Positions 10,774 through 21,339 of a DNA stretch of 64,000 bases are shown piece after piece. Below the pieces are notes generated by a model, which saw only the letters and a program-made list of their open reading frames with translations, did not search any database and was not told the DNA's origin. Position numbers and translations under genes: made by a program. Every line of letters begins with the position of its first letter. The first letter of the stretch is position 1. Source of the stretch: Perca fluviatilis (Eukaryota; Chordata; Actinopteri; Perciformes; Percidae); the NCBI RefSeq assembly GCF_010015445.1, contig NC_053121.1:31857434-31921433 (forward strand), read 5' to 3'.

Positions 10774-11899
10774 CAGACATTTATTTAAATGAAAATCTTG
10801 GAGATTATTACTTTAACCAAGTGTTTTAGTTGCCTCACCCTAACCAAATCTTAGTTATCGTTAGTTATAGTTAGTTATCATAGTTTATTTGCCATAACCA
10901 CTAGATTTCTTTAACTTTAACCAGCAATCAAAAGTTCCGATTCATGGATAGTGTAGAAAGTGAGAATTTAAAAAACAATGGCAATGAATATAATCCAGGG
11001 TGTTGCAGAATCATCCAGTATTGGTGTTCTTGTCCAGCAAAAGTGTTCCATGAGTGCTTTCTGATTGGGTGCAACTATCGGCAGTTCATCATGCTCAGAA
11101 AGTCCTCACACCTATAACCAATATGTGAAAACAATATATGAAAGGATCTGTGTTGTTACTTTCAATATGTGATCTACTAATGAATACCTGCTTCAAACTG
11201 TAATCATCTACATAAACCATTTGGATTCACCTGCTCAAACATGTAATCTAATTATGCTCTTTTCAATTTACTGCACTATCTTTAAACTAGTTCAGTTTTA
11301 AGATAACTTATTGAATACATTAGGTAATCTGACCATTGTTTTTTGTTATCAACTACAGCAATGATTTTAATTTGAAAGTATGAGGTTTAGAAACAGGCAA
11401 TAAAAAAGCCATGAATAATTATGACCTTTAAATTGTAATATGTTTTAACATTAAAGGACTTGAGAAACTTTTACTTTCATTATTCATCACACAAGCTGTC
11501 TCATAATTCAGGCGGTGAATATCTCATTTTGGCTTAATACTCGTAAATTGACTGAAATCTTGTTTGTGCACCTGTCTCTCCTTCAATCTGTAATGCCGAG
11601 CCTGCTTTTTTCTCCATAGCAGTTCTTTTTTCTCTTGTCAGATAATCTTTTCAATTTCAACTTTGCAACGAGGAGGTTTGTTCTTGAATTGACATCAAAT
11701 GTTATGTGGCCTTTAACATACTGTACATTTGACCAACAACAAACCAAAGATGTTTTCTTTACTGCCCATTTCAACAGAAAATAGAATTATTATCGCCCTC
11801 ATATGCTTTCAGATTTGCATCAAGCTAAGAAGAAGTACATTCAATCTTTTATCATGTTTGTATGTATGGAGAGAGCAAATCACAGCACAAAGGCACCTT
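10774..11899. other. Unique AT-rich sequence
   Basis: No gene is seen. At 10815-10905 there are repeated TAGTTATCGTTAGTTATAG-like words, and GTTTTAGTTGCCTCACCCTAA resembles a repeat remnant also hinted at 36620-36640. The 11729-11994 frames lack motifs. Confidence 0.4.
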
Positions 11900-12120
11900 C
11901 TTCCATCCGTGTCCCTTGGTTGAACACAGTCATTACTGTAATCAGAAAGCTGCTGCTGAGCATCCAGGTGAGAGAGCGAGCCGGGTGTCCATGAGGATTT
12001 CGCCGCATTAATTGATATTTAGCTCGATCAGTCTCATAGGTGTTGATTGCAGGTGCAGCGGCAGAAATGATGAGAATGCCCTCCCATTGCTCTTCCCCAT
12101 TACTCACTTCTGCCACACCC
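11900..12120. promoter_or_regulatory. Candidate conserved non-coding element
   Basis: Complex repeat-free sequence with CGCCGCATTAATTGATATTT, TTGATTGCAGGTGCAGCGG and a CCCATTGCTCTTCCCC segment. It has homeodomain-like ATTA cores plus an E-box (CAGGTG). Overlapping frames on both strands show no domain. This is inference from composition only. Confidence 0.35.
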
Positions 12121-12479
12121 CACCCTCCAACACCTCTGCAGTAAATTTAAAAAAAAAAAAGTGGCAAACTATGACATCCTGTTGGTGGTCATCATTAGGC
12201 CCTCAACCACTAATATGAACAAAAATCTATTATGTTTTGATGGAAAATTTTGTTTTTCATGCTCAACTTCTCTCAAATTAAATCAGTAGTTTTATAGTTC
12301 TTACTATCTTTTAGAAATAAGAATAGACGGAATGTGTACCATGAAGGTTGATATCAGCTTAAAATCACAAGTAAGTGATCAATTTTGCAACACTGCTGCA
12401 ACAGCATCCTGATCAGAGAAAAGCATGTTGGGAAAACAAAAAGGAAGATGATGTGTAAAAGGCTGCAGGTTTTTTATGC

Positions 12480-12720
12480 ACTAGATGCTGAGTCTCCCGC
12501 TGTAAACTGGGTGTTTTATCTTGGGGATGTGAGTAGCCAAGAGGAGGCCTGGCTTGCAACGCCAGCCAAGGCAGCTAATTACATTTTCCATCTCGACAAG
12601 AATGGAGGATTCCTTCCTATGTTATTAATCATAATGAGTGGAATATAATAAGCTACCATACATCATGCCGTTGACAGTCGTTGTTTGCCATTTGCAAGCC
12701 CAAGCATTCTTCTTCTTTTA
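12480..12720. promoter_or_regulatory. Candidate conserved non-coding element
   Basis: The segment contains GAGGAGGCCTGGCTTGCAAC, GCAGCTAATTACATTTTCCA, TTATTAATCATAATGAGTGG and CATGCCGTTGACAGTCGTTG. Dense ATTA/TAATTA cores without low complexity are what vertebrate developmental enhancers often look like. The 87-codon frame across it (12385-12648) has no recognisable domain and lacks convincing splice context. Confidence 0.4.
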
Positions 12721-13679
12721 ATGGCTATAAACTGAATTAATGTACATTAAGTTCAATGCCCTTAATCAATTTTGGATAAGATTTAAGGCCTTTTAGCCTC
12801 ACCCTCATAGTTTTGGATAGATATCAAGAACGTTGCTGTACAGGATCCATCACAATTTGTTTATATGTTGCATGCATCAGTGTGTATACTTGAAACTGTA
12901 TGTGAAATACAGTTTGCTCATATGCAACTATTTTGCATGAGCTGAACCCATTTTGGGGGAAACAACATGCTGCCATGATACATTTTGTTATAATATGAAA
13001 TAGTACATTTTTTTTCATTAATACTTATTTGAAAAATGCAAACTATTTTTATACTTTGCATAAAAAGATTAGAAAAAGGTTAAAAGTTGCTAAATGTTCA
13101 CTGCCAATGTGTTTCATTTATAATAACCAGCCATGTAAAACTAAAGCATGATTAAGGCATTTATGATTAAAGCAGCATTAATTATATTTTTCATATGTAC
13201 ATTGAATTATATAGCATGTATCTATTGTGAAATGAGTTTCTTGCAGTCAAAAACAACAGAGAATTATCACCCAACTCTACAACTCCACAGAGCTTTTTGG
13301 CCTCTTTCAGCTCATGTTTTGGTTTAACAGCACATTTACTGTAGGGTTCAGTCTCAAGGATCTCATCAACGCTGTTTAAAGCAGCAGCAGGCAGCTGTTT
13401 TTAAGCAAACGCTACTCCGCTTAACACCAATGGTAAACAAAGTTTAGTGACCTTTGAAGAAAGTTAAACATATAAGTTCATAAATTGTGGCGTTGTTTAC
13501 TTATGTTGCCAGGCCACTGTCTGTCAAATCTGATTAAACCACATCCACACATGTTGAACTCTAACAACAAATTTCACAAAAGAATGTTTCTCTCTTAACT
13601 TAAAGAAGTTTTCACAAGTTGTGGGAAGTGCGCTTATTCGCTTTTTTGCTGAGCATTGTCTGTACTGTCAATGTGTAAC
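12721..13679. other. Unique AT-rich sequence
   Basis: No gene or repeat is assigned. A short AGCAGCAGCAGGCAGCTG run lies at about 13381-13398. Confidence 0.5.
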
Positions 13680-13770
13680 TACAGCTAGCAGATAGTTAGC
13701 TTAGCTTGTCTTAGCCTAGCATAAAGACTGGAAACGGAGGGAAACAGCTCGACTGGCTCTTCCATAGGTC
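13680..13770. repeat. Fragment of a dispersed teleost repeat
   Basis: TTAGCTTAGCTTGTCTTAGC and CATAAAGACTGGAAACGGAG match a repeat I remember as widespread in spiny-rayed fish. Only a fragment remains and no ends are visible. Confidence 0.45.
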
Positions 13771-14079
13771 AAGAAAATATCTAACTCTGCAAGAAAACAA
13801 TTAAAATGTTTCCCAAAATGTCAAACTATGTAAAATATTTAAACATTATGTTAAGCTGTTCCTTATTTAGTCATGCATAGTCTGATATTATAGATACATA
13901 TTCACTTTGTAAGCCACTCTCACCCTCACTTTTCCACTGCACTATATGACCTGCATGTCCTGCATTGGCTCTAAATGTTGCCAGTAGGCCTAAGCATAAG
14001 TCACTATTACAAATGAATTTTTAGGAAATATCTGTGGGTATGCATGTGGAAGTGTTCACTTGTGTCTGCAAACGTGTTT

Positions 14080-14300
14080 TTTGTCTCAGATATGGTGTTG
14101 AAGGTGACAGTGAACTGTGAAAAGAAAGCCATATTTCTTCTTCCGTTGTCAACCCTGACATTTCAGAATCAACTAGGGGAAACCGATTCTATCACTGTGT
14201 TTAATAACGGCACGGAAAATGAAAAGATCCTGAAGGTAGCTTTACCTCCTGAACGGCTATCTGGAGAGAGAAACAGCATTGCAATGTAATTTATAGTGAC
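14080..14300 (+). promoter_or_regulatory. Candidate conserved block with an 81-codon frame
   Basis: An open frame runs 14044-14289 through complex sequence (ACCGATTCTATCACTGTGTT, AACAGCATTGCAATGTAATT). The protein has no recognisable domain. Codons show no clear bias, and there is no convincing acceptor upstream. I favour a non-coding element over an exon. Confidence 0.3.
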
Positions 14301-14399
14301 TGAGCTGGCAGCCTCTGGGCTTCTCCTTCGAAAGGAAAAAAAATCTCAAAAACTAACAAATAGGAAATAAAGGCATTTCTCCTCTTAATCCTCCTCACC

Positions 14400-14620
14400 T
14401 CAAGGGTGAAAGACACAGGTTAAAGACTTCACAGCCGCACACAAGCGAGATACGGTCCGAGTCAGTCTGGTCAGTATTTCGATAACTTCATCAATCCTGG
14501 AAAATGCAATCAGATACAGTCCAACTCTAAGCTGCTGTTGCCCTCTGGGAGGCTGAGAGAGACATTCATTTTGGCGAGGAGGGCACACAATCTCCCTTTT
14601 GTAATTAAGAGTACCCAAAT
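14400..14620. promoter_or_regulatory. Candidate conserved non-coding element
   Basis: Repeat-free sequence with CACAAGCGAGATACGGTCCG, TTCATTTTGGCGAGGAGGGC and AATCTCCCTTTTGTAATTAA. It has moderate GC and unusual CpG retention for a non-genic stretch. This is inference only. Confidence 0.35.
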
Positions 14621-14900
14621 AAACTGTGTGTTACCCCTGAAGTGGAACAGTTAGAAACAAATAAAAGGCTAATGAAGAAATGATTGCTCTTTTACAGGAA
14701 GAGGGAAGAGAAGGAATCTTAAGGCAGTGAGCCGCTTGCATGCAGCACTCCAAACTAGCTTTGCTAGTAGTTGAAAACAAATGAGGACGGGTGCATGCAT
14801 GCACGTGTGCATGTGATTGTGTGTTATTCAAGAGCCTAGTTGACTGAAATAAGATGAGCATGCATCTATGTGTCTGTGGAAATGGAAAGGTTGACTAATG

Positions 14901-15010
14901 CCGTGTTTCCACTGTATGGTACAGCTCTGCTCGACCCGACTCACTTTTTTTGGTAGGCCTACCAGTACTTTCTCGTTTTCCACTGTGGATAGTACCCTCT
15001 CAGTGTAAGC
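14901..15010 (+). mobile_element. Left terminus of a 3.1-kb inverted-repeat element
   Basis: CCGTGTTTCCACTGTATGGT, then ACAGCTCTGCTCGACCCGAC and a CTTTTTTTGGTAGG block, pair in inverted orientation with 17930-17985. A subterminal word, CCACTGTGGATAGTACC (about 14980-14996), also has an inverted counterpart at 16981-17007. The element has since been filled with other insertions. Confidence 0.6.
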
Positions 15011-15752
15011 AAGAATTCATAGCTGATCATCATAGCGATGCTGTGTGAAACTGCCGTTTCACACAGCATCATCTTCAATTTGACACCCGCTGAATCCCTT
15101 CATCGGCAGCCAAACAGAGAAACATCCGCACGCAGGTTTGTGCAGGATGTCCCATGTCGCGCTAGTGACCATTCTTTCCGACCAACCTTCTAGTATCAGC
15201 TCAGTTTGCTGAGGTAGCCTGTTCTCATGAACTAATTCCTTCAAAAAGCTACGAAAAGTTAAGCACTGTAATTCGTAAACATTCCAAGTTTTTTTCATCT
15301 TCTGTATTCACTACATTGACAGCCGCTGTGTAAGAACGCAGCTGGCTGCGCAGGGAGGTGGTCGGTGTGGATAGGTTGGCGTTACCATATAAGACCTTCA
15401 AGCCAGAGAGTGGAGTTCGCATCCCAAGGAAAACTAAAGCGTGTTTTAATCCAAACCATGATCTTTTTCCTAATCTTAACTGGTCGTTTTGGTGCCTAAT
15501 CTTAACTTCCGTCGCCGCAAAACGCAGCTCGCGGTGCTTTTTACCCGGCTCAAAGTCACCTATTCTCGGGTAACTGAACTACCAACTACCGCTGATACAA
15601 CGGAGGTCTGTAGCCGGCATCACGAAGCTCTGTAGCGGCTTAAACAACTAGCAAGCTGCCTTTCACTGGAGCTTGTAGCCACCGGTCGACTCCTAATCCA
15701 CAGGATCGGACTCACGATAATCTCAGAACGTACGACCAACTTAAAACGGGCG

Positions 15753-15754
<2 letters not shown>
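15011..15754. repeat. Repeat-like filler inside the 14.9-18.0 kb complex
   Basis: This includes GAGTTCGCATCCCAAGGAAA with CCATGATCTTTTTCCTAATC and TTAACTGGTCGTTTTGGTGC (15412-15510), words shared in inverted sense with the 1935-1985 repeat. The first resembles a degenerate tRNA-type B box. It runs directly into the long A tract. Confidence 0.4.

Positions 15755-15818
<64 letters not shown>
15755..15818 (+). repeat. Poly(A) tract of 64
   Basis: An uninterrupted run of 64 A bases. It may be the tail of a retroposed sequence lying upstream (15330-15754), but I cannot identify that sequence or find a target duplication. A read or assembly artefact in its length is possible. Confidence 0.8.
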
Positions 15819-15822
<4 letters not shown>

Positions 15823-15836
15823 TGCTTCGTGTAAAA

Positions 15837-15945
15837 GAAACTGAGGAAGAAGAGGCTGCCTACTAGTCTGGCTATCACCAATCCAGAGCCTGGTCGTGAT
15901 GAGGGACAGACAGCAGAGTTAATTTCACATCAGCAAGAGGTACTG
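15837..15945 (+). pseudogene. hAT (TTF/ZMYM1-type) transposase exon remnant, upstream
   Basis: A frame open from just after a stop at about 15831 carries a basic KKRLPTSL start, then an acidic, glutamine-rich stretch, and ends at a good donor (CTG/GTAAGT at 15946). Its phase matches the acceptor at 16467-16468, so it joins in frame to the next remnant. Low-complexity N-terminal regions of this kind precede the TTF zinc finger in hAT-derived proteins. There is no start codon and the segment abuts the A tract, so it is not a working gene. Confidence 0.4.
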
Positions 15946-16468
15946 GTAAGTGCCAGGAGCAGGACACATTATAGTAGGCTGCCTTTATCCCTACCTAATT
16001 CCTGTTAGATTAATTTGAAACATTAAACGCGTTAGAAATTAATCGTGGGTTGAATTGAATTAAACAGGAAAACATAAGGCATGCATTGGTACCACTCTAA
16101 ACGTGCTAACAAACAGGGAAGGGGGCTAAATAATTCACCAAATTTAACCAAAAGTTTAACCAAATAAATCCTATCTTTCACTTTCTGTCTGTCTTCCATC
16201 AGAGTGTACATTTTCCTTGTCTTTGATATTTGCGTTTACTATTGTGGAACTGGCAAAGACCTGGTGGTTGTTTGTGAAAGCTTCACAGACAAAATTGATA
16301 GGGCCTTGTCATTTTCATCATTTCACAGCTTTAATATGAATCAAAAGTGTAATATGACATTGACAAAATATTAAATAGGTTATTCAATGCTAATTCTTTA
16401 ACACAAAGCAACACATGTTATATCAATAATAGCTAATAACCTGTCTTTAAAATCATTTGTTTATTCAG

Positions 16469-16672
16469 GTTGAAGATAGTTGCAGCACAAAAGATGACAG
16501 GGAGAGTGCAGGGAAGTGCCAGGATGTCCCAGGATGCTCTACATCTACATCACGGCCCACGTCAGATAGTCACAGCCTGGAACAATTTTTTGCTTACCAC
16601 CCTAAGCAAAAGCCTAAACACCTGTCTCTACAGCAAGTGTTTAGTTGTAAAGATGGCACCAATAAATGGCTA
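16469..16672 (+). pseudogene. hAT (TTF/ZMYM1-type) transposase exon remnant, downstream
   Basis: After a TTTATTCAG acceptor the frame reads a serine/threonine-rich stretch, then EQFFAYHPKQKPKHLSLQQV, then FSCKDGTNKWL. Fish ZMYM1-like/hAT proteins carry a similar HPK...F..KDGT...WL block at the start of the TTF-type zinc finger. Beyond KWL the match ends although the frame stays open to 16780. The finger's cysteines and all of the catalytic DDE-hAT domain are absent, so this is a dead 5' piece of a transposase gene. The family call is from recognition of the motif, not from a search. Confidence 0.5.
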
Positions 16673-16784
16673 ATAAACACAACCCCAATTATCATCATTG
16701 GTTTTGAGATATTACTTGCTGTGAATACCTTGTCTGATAGGCTACAGTACTGTGGCGTAGTATTGGGACTTCCTGGTTAGTGTC

Positions 16785-16872
16785 TGTCGTGCACGGATAG
16801 GGGCGAATGGCCGGATGATGGGCCTATTTGGGAGAAAGTCCAGGGCTGTTTTGTAGCCCCAGTCCGTCCCTG
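16785..16872 (+). mobile_element. hAT-type terminus ending AGTCCGTCCCTG
   Basis: Read on the minus strand the block starts CAGGGACGGACTGGGGCTAC, a CAGGG-type hAT end, followed by GCCCTGGACTTTCTCCC and GGCCGGCCATTCGCC-like words. It could be the 3' end of the element that carried the transposase remnants just upstream. The matching opposite terminus is not visible. Confidence 0.5.
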
Positions 16873-16929
16873 GTAGGGTATCATACATTTTGGTGTGCAT
16901 ACATTTTCGTACGATATCATACGGACCCT

Positions 16930-17001
16930 GTTCCTGAAAATGCGTTGACCGATGTGGTACCAATAAAGTACAAGGTACCAGGTACTATCCACAACTTTTG
17001 C
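16930..17001 (-). mobile_element. Inner part of the right end of the 14.9-18.0 kb element
   Basis: GGTACCAGGTACTATCCACA is the inverted counterpart of the subterminal GTGGATAGTACC word at 14985-14996. The right end is split here by the insertion at 17002-17918 and resumes at 17919. Confidence 0.5.
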
Positions 17002-17918
17002 CAGTGGTTAAATTGGGCCTGCTCGTTTCTCCGGATGTGCCTGCTTGCAGTCTAAATATGTCTCATAAAATTTGATGAAAGTGATGATTTTGAAAACATG
17101 ATATTTCTGACAATAAATTAAAGATTTTTGAAATGGCATGTCATTTTGTCTCGGCGGAGCTGAGATGAGAACAATCAGAACACGGCAACAACCCGCCCAG
17201 AACTGCAGACAATTCACCACTGCGGGTCAACTACATAACGCCAAAGGTGGGTAGGATTAACAGATAGAATGCCTACTCCTAAAGCTAACAACCCCATTTG
17301 CAGCGGTGGAAGCCCGGTGCTCGGAAGTTCCAACGGCCGCTACGAGTTCATGTCGCTGACCAATCCGTTGAACCGGTTCTCGCTGTCGCGTCTCCTCCAG
17401 CGGCAGGGCTCCGAGCAAGCCACGGCTCGCCTCTGAGCATCGGAGAGCCCCACTCGGTGCCGTGTGTGCGTGTGCGTGTGCGTGTGCGTGTGCGTGTGGT
17501 AGTAAAGAGAGAGATTGGGAGAAGGAAGTTTGTGTGAGGTGGACCTGATCACCACAGACCCAAATCTTCTCAGCTGTTGCTATGGTCATATGCTGCCCTG
17601 TCTCTTCATGTGGCACATTGTATGGGTCACTTCTTATCATAACAAGGTAATACAATGTGTTATCACGTGACGACTGATTAACAGTAATGTAAGTGCTAAA
17701 TGCCCTAATACCTGTTGATACTACAACAATGCAAAGTATAGATTCTTAATCTTGCAGTTTTGCACATATCATGTAAGACACAATTTCTCCATTTCTTTGC
17801 ACAAAACTCTCCAGAAAGTGCCATTTAATGGTTTATTTTTCAAATTATTTTCCCGGGGGCATACCCTCTCACCCCCTAGGGAGGGCCCCCCACATAACAA
17901 ATCCCAATTTAACCCCTG
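17002..17918. mobile_element. hAT-like insert with CAG(T/G)GGTTAAATTGGG termini
   Basis: The left end CAGTGGTTAAATTGGGCC (17002) is inverted to CCCAATTTAACCCCTG (17903-17918). CAGGGGTTAAATTGGG-like termini are typical of hAT elements. The interior has a GC-rich segment at 17290-17440, a (GTGTGC)n array at about 17461-17499 and a palindromic CCCCCTAGGGAGGGCCCCCC area near 17872-17890. No 8-bp target duplication is obvious and no transposase is seen. Confidence 0.55.
17461..17499 (+). repeat. (GTGTGC)n hexamer array
   Basis: Six or so GTGTGC units. Pseudo-ORFs on both strands across it reflect the repeat. Confidence 0.85.
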
Positions 17919-17985
17919 TGTAAAACCAAATAAGAGCGGGATTGAGCAGAGTTGATCCGAGCTGTACCATCCAGTGGAAAACAGG
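17919..17985 (-). mobile_element. Right terminus of the 14.9-18.0 kb element
   Basis: GAGCTGTACCATCCAGTGGA with ATTGAGCAGAGTTGATCCG upstream is the inverse of the left end at 14901-14950, with about 75-80% identity by eye. A TTTGGTTTTAC word in reverse matches the TTTTTTTGGTAGG block of the left end. Confidence 0.6.
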
Positions 17986-18182
17986 AAATAGCAGCTGACA
18001 GGACGCAAACTGCGATAGTATGGTTGAAGTTGATCTCATAGTTATCGTTATCCACCCTGACCTTCTCCAAAAAGGTTTTGGGGTCTTCACATACAGTAAT
18101 GCCATGTTACTTCTGCAAGACTGTGTAGTGCTGTTGAAAGCTCCAAAAAACTCTACATTCTTATTTACTATCTAATATTATA
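17986..18182. other. Unassigned sequence
   Basis: A short stretch between the nested element and the LINE-like tail. Nothing is recognised. Confidence 0.4.
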
Positions 18183-18540
18183 CATTTGTTTTTATTTTGT
18201 GATATTTATACTATGTATGTAGGTTGTAAATTGTATTCTACACTTGTATTAACATGTACATTCTTGTTCATTCATCTAAGTATACTTTCCAGTAGTTGTT
18301 CTGGCATTTTTTATCTTTGCTATCTTATTTTATTTCATCTTATGTTTTATCTTATTTATTATTTCTAGTATATTTCTTGTATTTTTGGTTCATGTGTGAG
18401 TGAGTATATGTGTATGTCCTTGGTAACTTCCTACTTTCTGCTTGTAACAGAGTAATTTTCCAATTCGGGATTAATAAAGTCCATCTATTTATCTATCTAT
18501 CTATCTATCTATCTATTTATCTATCTATTTATCTATCTAC
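18183..18540 (+). repeat. LINE-like 3' tail with (CTAT)n
   Basis: T-rich sequence leads to TTTTCCAATTCGGGATTAAT and AAAGTCCATCTATTTATCTA, then CTAT units to 18540. An 'AATTTCCC...GGGATTAATAAAG' ending followed by a tetramer repeat is the usual 3' end of fish L2/CR1-type LINEs. There is no reverse transcriptase here. Confidence 0.65.
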
Positions 18541-19280
18541 ATTTGAACTTAGATTCATTTTGCATTCCTATCAATGGCATAAGTCGTTTTAAACGTTTAA
18601 ACAAATGACTAAGATAACGACAGAGAACAGTTCATTGCATTTACCATTTATTGACATGTGATGTTGCATATATTTGGCATTTGACACTGATATCAGAAAA
18701 TGTTCTGATTTAACCCATATTGCCCGCAGAGCCCTATACATCATTTTATGATAATACTCATGAACTATTACTTTAGTACACATTTGAATGCAGCAATTTT
18801 ACCTGAAATTGAGCAATGTTTATATTTTATTATTGTATTTGCTACTTTTTAAAGGATCTAAAATCTTCTTCCACCACTGTCTGTTTCTACTTATGTTGCT
18901 GAGTTTTGAATCACTTGAACATGTTAAGCATCCATGAGCTTCTCATAATTAAAATGTTTCTCAGTGTGTGTTACCCTATATTTCTTTAAGTGTGAGCCGT
19001 GTTTACTTTTCTTGGCAGATAACTGACGGCAGATCAAGACGCTGAGCCATTTGCGATGAAAGGTTTTGACTGCAGAGTTAAAAGTTTGTGAATTCCAAAG
19101 TACAACTATGTCTCTAGTTACAAAGCGAGGTCAATCCACTTGCGGTGACTAGATTTTAGTGGTAAGGGCGCCATAGGTGGATGAAAACACAGCCACAGCA
19201 GACATGTCAGCTATTTCAAGATTTCAGCTGTCTCACCATGTCTCCACATTTAAAGATCCATTTTTTTTGTGGGGGGGAGC
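18541..19280. other. Unique AT-rich sequence
   Basis: Nothing recognised. No exon, RNA gene or repeat family is supported. Confidence 0.5.
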
Positions 19281-19480
19281 CCTGAGATGATGAAATTTGT
19301 TAATCAAAAACTTGATCGCCCGTGGAAAGTGTGGCACATACCTTTGCACAGAGCTGTTGCAGAGGCTTGTTGGGGCTATTGGTGTATCAGCGCTCATCTG
19401 AAATGTGATCTTCCACATCTGCGTCTCTCCACCGCGGCCAAATTCCTGGCTACTGTAACTAAGGGGATTGTTTTGTTCCA
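19281..19480. promoter_or_regulatory. Candidate conserved non-coding element
   Basis: Repeat-free sequence with CTTGATCGCCCGTGGAAAGT, GGGGCTATTGGTGTATCAGC and CTCCACCGCGGCCAAATTCC. Frames are open on both strands (19233-19520 minus, 19269-19508 plus), with no domain in either. This is inference from composition. Confidence 0.35.
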
Positions 19481-20239
19481 GTGCAGTGCAACTTTGACTC
19501 TCCTTTGACTGTCCACCCATAAAAGTGTCAGGATTGAAATATCTGGATTAAGAATGAGTGAAGCGGCTGCCATATTCAGCAGCTTGTGTGAAACGTCTCT
19601 GTCGTCGGCAGCACGGCCGTCCAGCAGGAGGAAAATGCATTAGTCCCAACAGATTGAGGTCCTTCGGAAACCCGATATGGTGCTTTTATTAAGAAGGACA
19701 CAAGTTAATTTATGTCAGAGCTTAAAATGGGCCTGTTGTTGCTTCTTATGTTAATGATGAAGCAGGTGTTGTGGAGTTAAACCACAGAACAACAACTGGC
19801 TCTGTCTCATGGTTGTGTCTGAATCCAAATGTTTCCATTTTTAAAGATGATTAGCAGTTTTTAAAGTGAATATCAGTCGCAGTAATGGTGTTTTATTGGA
19901 ACAAACCCTGAGGATCTTTAGAAAAACAAACACAAGAACATGCATGCACAAGTTTTCACTGCTTACAAGAGTTACTTAAGAGGTTCAGAGAAGGAAATCA
20001 TACACAAACGTTACACAGCAGCAGAGTCAGAAAAGATGCGTGACACTGTTGAACTTTGCATGGCGTGTCCGTGCACGAAGAGGGCCTCTGCTAATATCCA
20101 CACATTCCCATCTGCCATTGTCTTGGCAAAGCAGACGCCTGAAGATCACAGCTTGGGAAAAAAAAACAGCAGTCTTATATCTCCCTCCCTCTCCCTCACT
20201 CACAACCAGTGAACGACACACTGACTCAAGGAATGAACA
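19481..20239. other. Unique sequence
   Basis: CGTCGGCAGCACGGCCGTCC near 19602 is a short GC-rich island. Short frames at 19940-20249 have no motifs. No gene is supported. Confidence 0.45.
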
Positions 20240-20470
20240 CTTCAGCTAAAGTCTGAAAAGAGGCATCTGGATAGCATCTCTTGCCTGGATCCTCTGAACT
20301 CTCAAGCCTCTTGAAACGTTTTGTCGCCATGCTGTCGAGGCTGTGCCATTTTCATTCCAGTGCAGTCGCTCTGCTCTTCCACCTGTCATTTGCACTCCGA
20401 GCTCCCTGCAGCCGACCTGCTGACAGCTTCTGAACGTGAGGGGAGTCACAATAGCAGCAGCGCCGGGGGA
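20240..20470. promoter_or_regulatory. Candidate conserved non-coding element
   Basis: Complex sequence including CATCTCTTGCCTGGATCCTC, GTCGCCATGCTGTCGAGGCT and CACCTGTCATTTGCACTCCG, with two E-box-like words. The minus frame 20246-20479 shows no domain. The call rests on composition only. Confidence 0.3.
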
Positions 20471-20871
20471 GAAGTGCATTGATGTAGCCTACATACTGTA
20501 TTTAGCTGTCATTATGTACCTCTGCTGATGGAGTGCTCAATATTCGTGCACAATTAAAACTAACCTTTGCGGGGACTAATCTTTCTGTAAGTTACAGAAG
20601 GGAACAGAATTTTATTAAGTAAAATATCAATAATAGTTCAAGCTTAAGCCCCAGATGTCAGCGAGAAGTAACAGCTTGAGAAATTAGAGGCTTAATCACC
20701 AGGAGCACTGCAGCAAATCTTTTGACTTTTTTTCTGTTCTCTTTATGGAGTAAGAAGCTCTACATTAAATTAGAATAAAAAAGCAAATATTATACAAACT
20801 TTTTACTCCACTACAGTTATATGACAGCTCTGGTTATTTAGCAGAATTATGTTTTACATACAAAACATATA
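20471..20871. other. Unique AT-rich sequence
   Basis: Nothing recognised. Confidence 0.5.
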
Positions 20872-20880
20872 GGCTAATTA

Positions 20881-21339
20881 CAACCTGATATCACAGAATT
20901 CCATGAAATGAACACGGCCCCTTAAGTTAAGGAAAAGATCGTGGGTGGGCTTACGTTTTCATGACACGCGGGACAACAACGGTCCGGTTGGATTTAGGAA
21001 AAGAAGAACGGGTTGGGTTTAGGAAAAGAAGAAAGCTACGGTTGGGTTTAGGAAATGTGACACGCGGGACACGATCCCCGGTCTCCTGGGTGAAAGTCCT
21101 GTGTTGTTTGACCCATCCACCACCCCAACCAATCTCCCTATGCGGATTCTCGGGCTTTCATACTACTCGCTACCGTAGTCGCTCTTAGTGCTACATCATC
21201 TTCTCATTGACTTTACTATGGCATTGTTTTCCGTGGTGGCCACACAGAATTTTCACACATTCACACATTCACATTCAGCACCACGTAATGCAGTGTTAGC
21301 AGTTCGTGATGATTTCACGGAATTCTGTGAGACCAGGCT
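20881..21339. mobile_element. MITE with 9-bp target duplication
   Basis: Inverted termini: CAACCTGATATCACAGAATT at the left and, reversed from the right, AGCCTGGTCTCACAGAATTC, followed by CCRTGAAAT in both. Perfect GGCTAATTA repeats flank it at 20872-20880 and 21340-21348. The interior has a short minisatellite of GGTTGGGTTTAGGAAAAGAA units (20975-21055) and the GTGAAAGTCCTGTG block shared with 2115 and 35565. There is no transposase. An 8-9 bp duplication suits a hAT-like mechanism. Confidence 0.85.

Noticed and set aside
16457..16780. Whole 107-codon frame as a host gene exon
   Set aside because: Only the part to about 16672 resembles a hAT/TTF protein. It is surrounded by transposon termini and lacks the rest of the domain.
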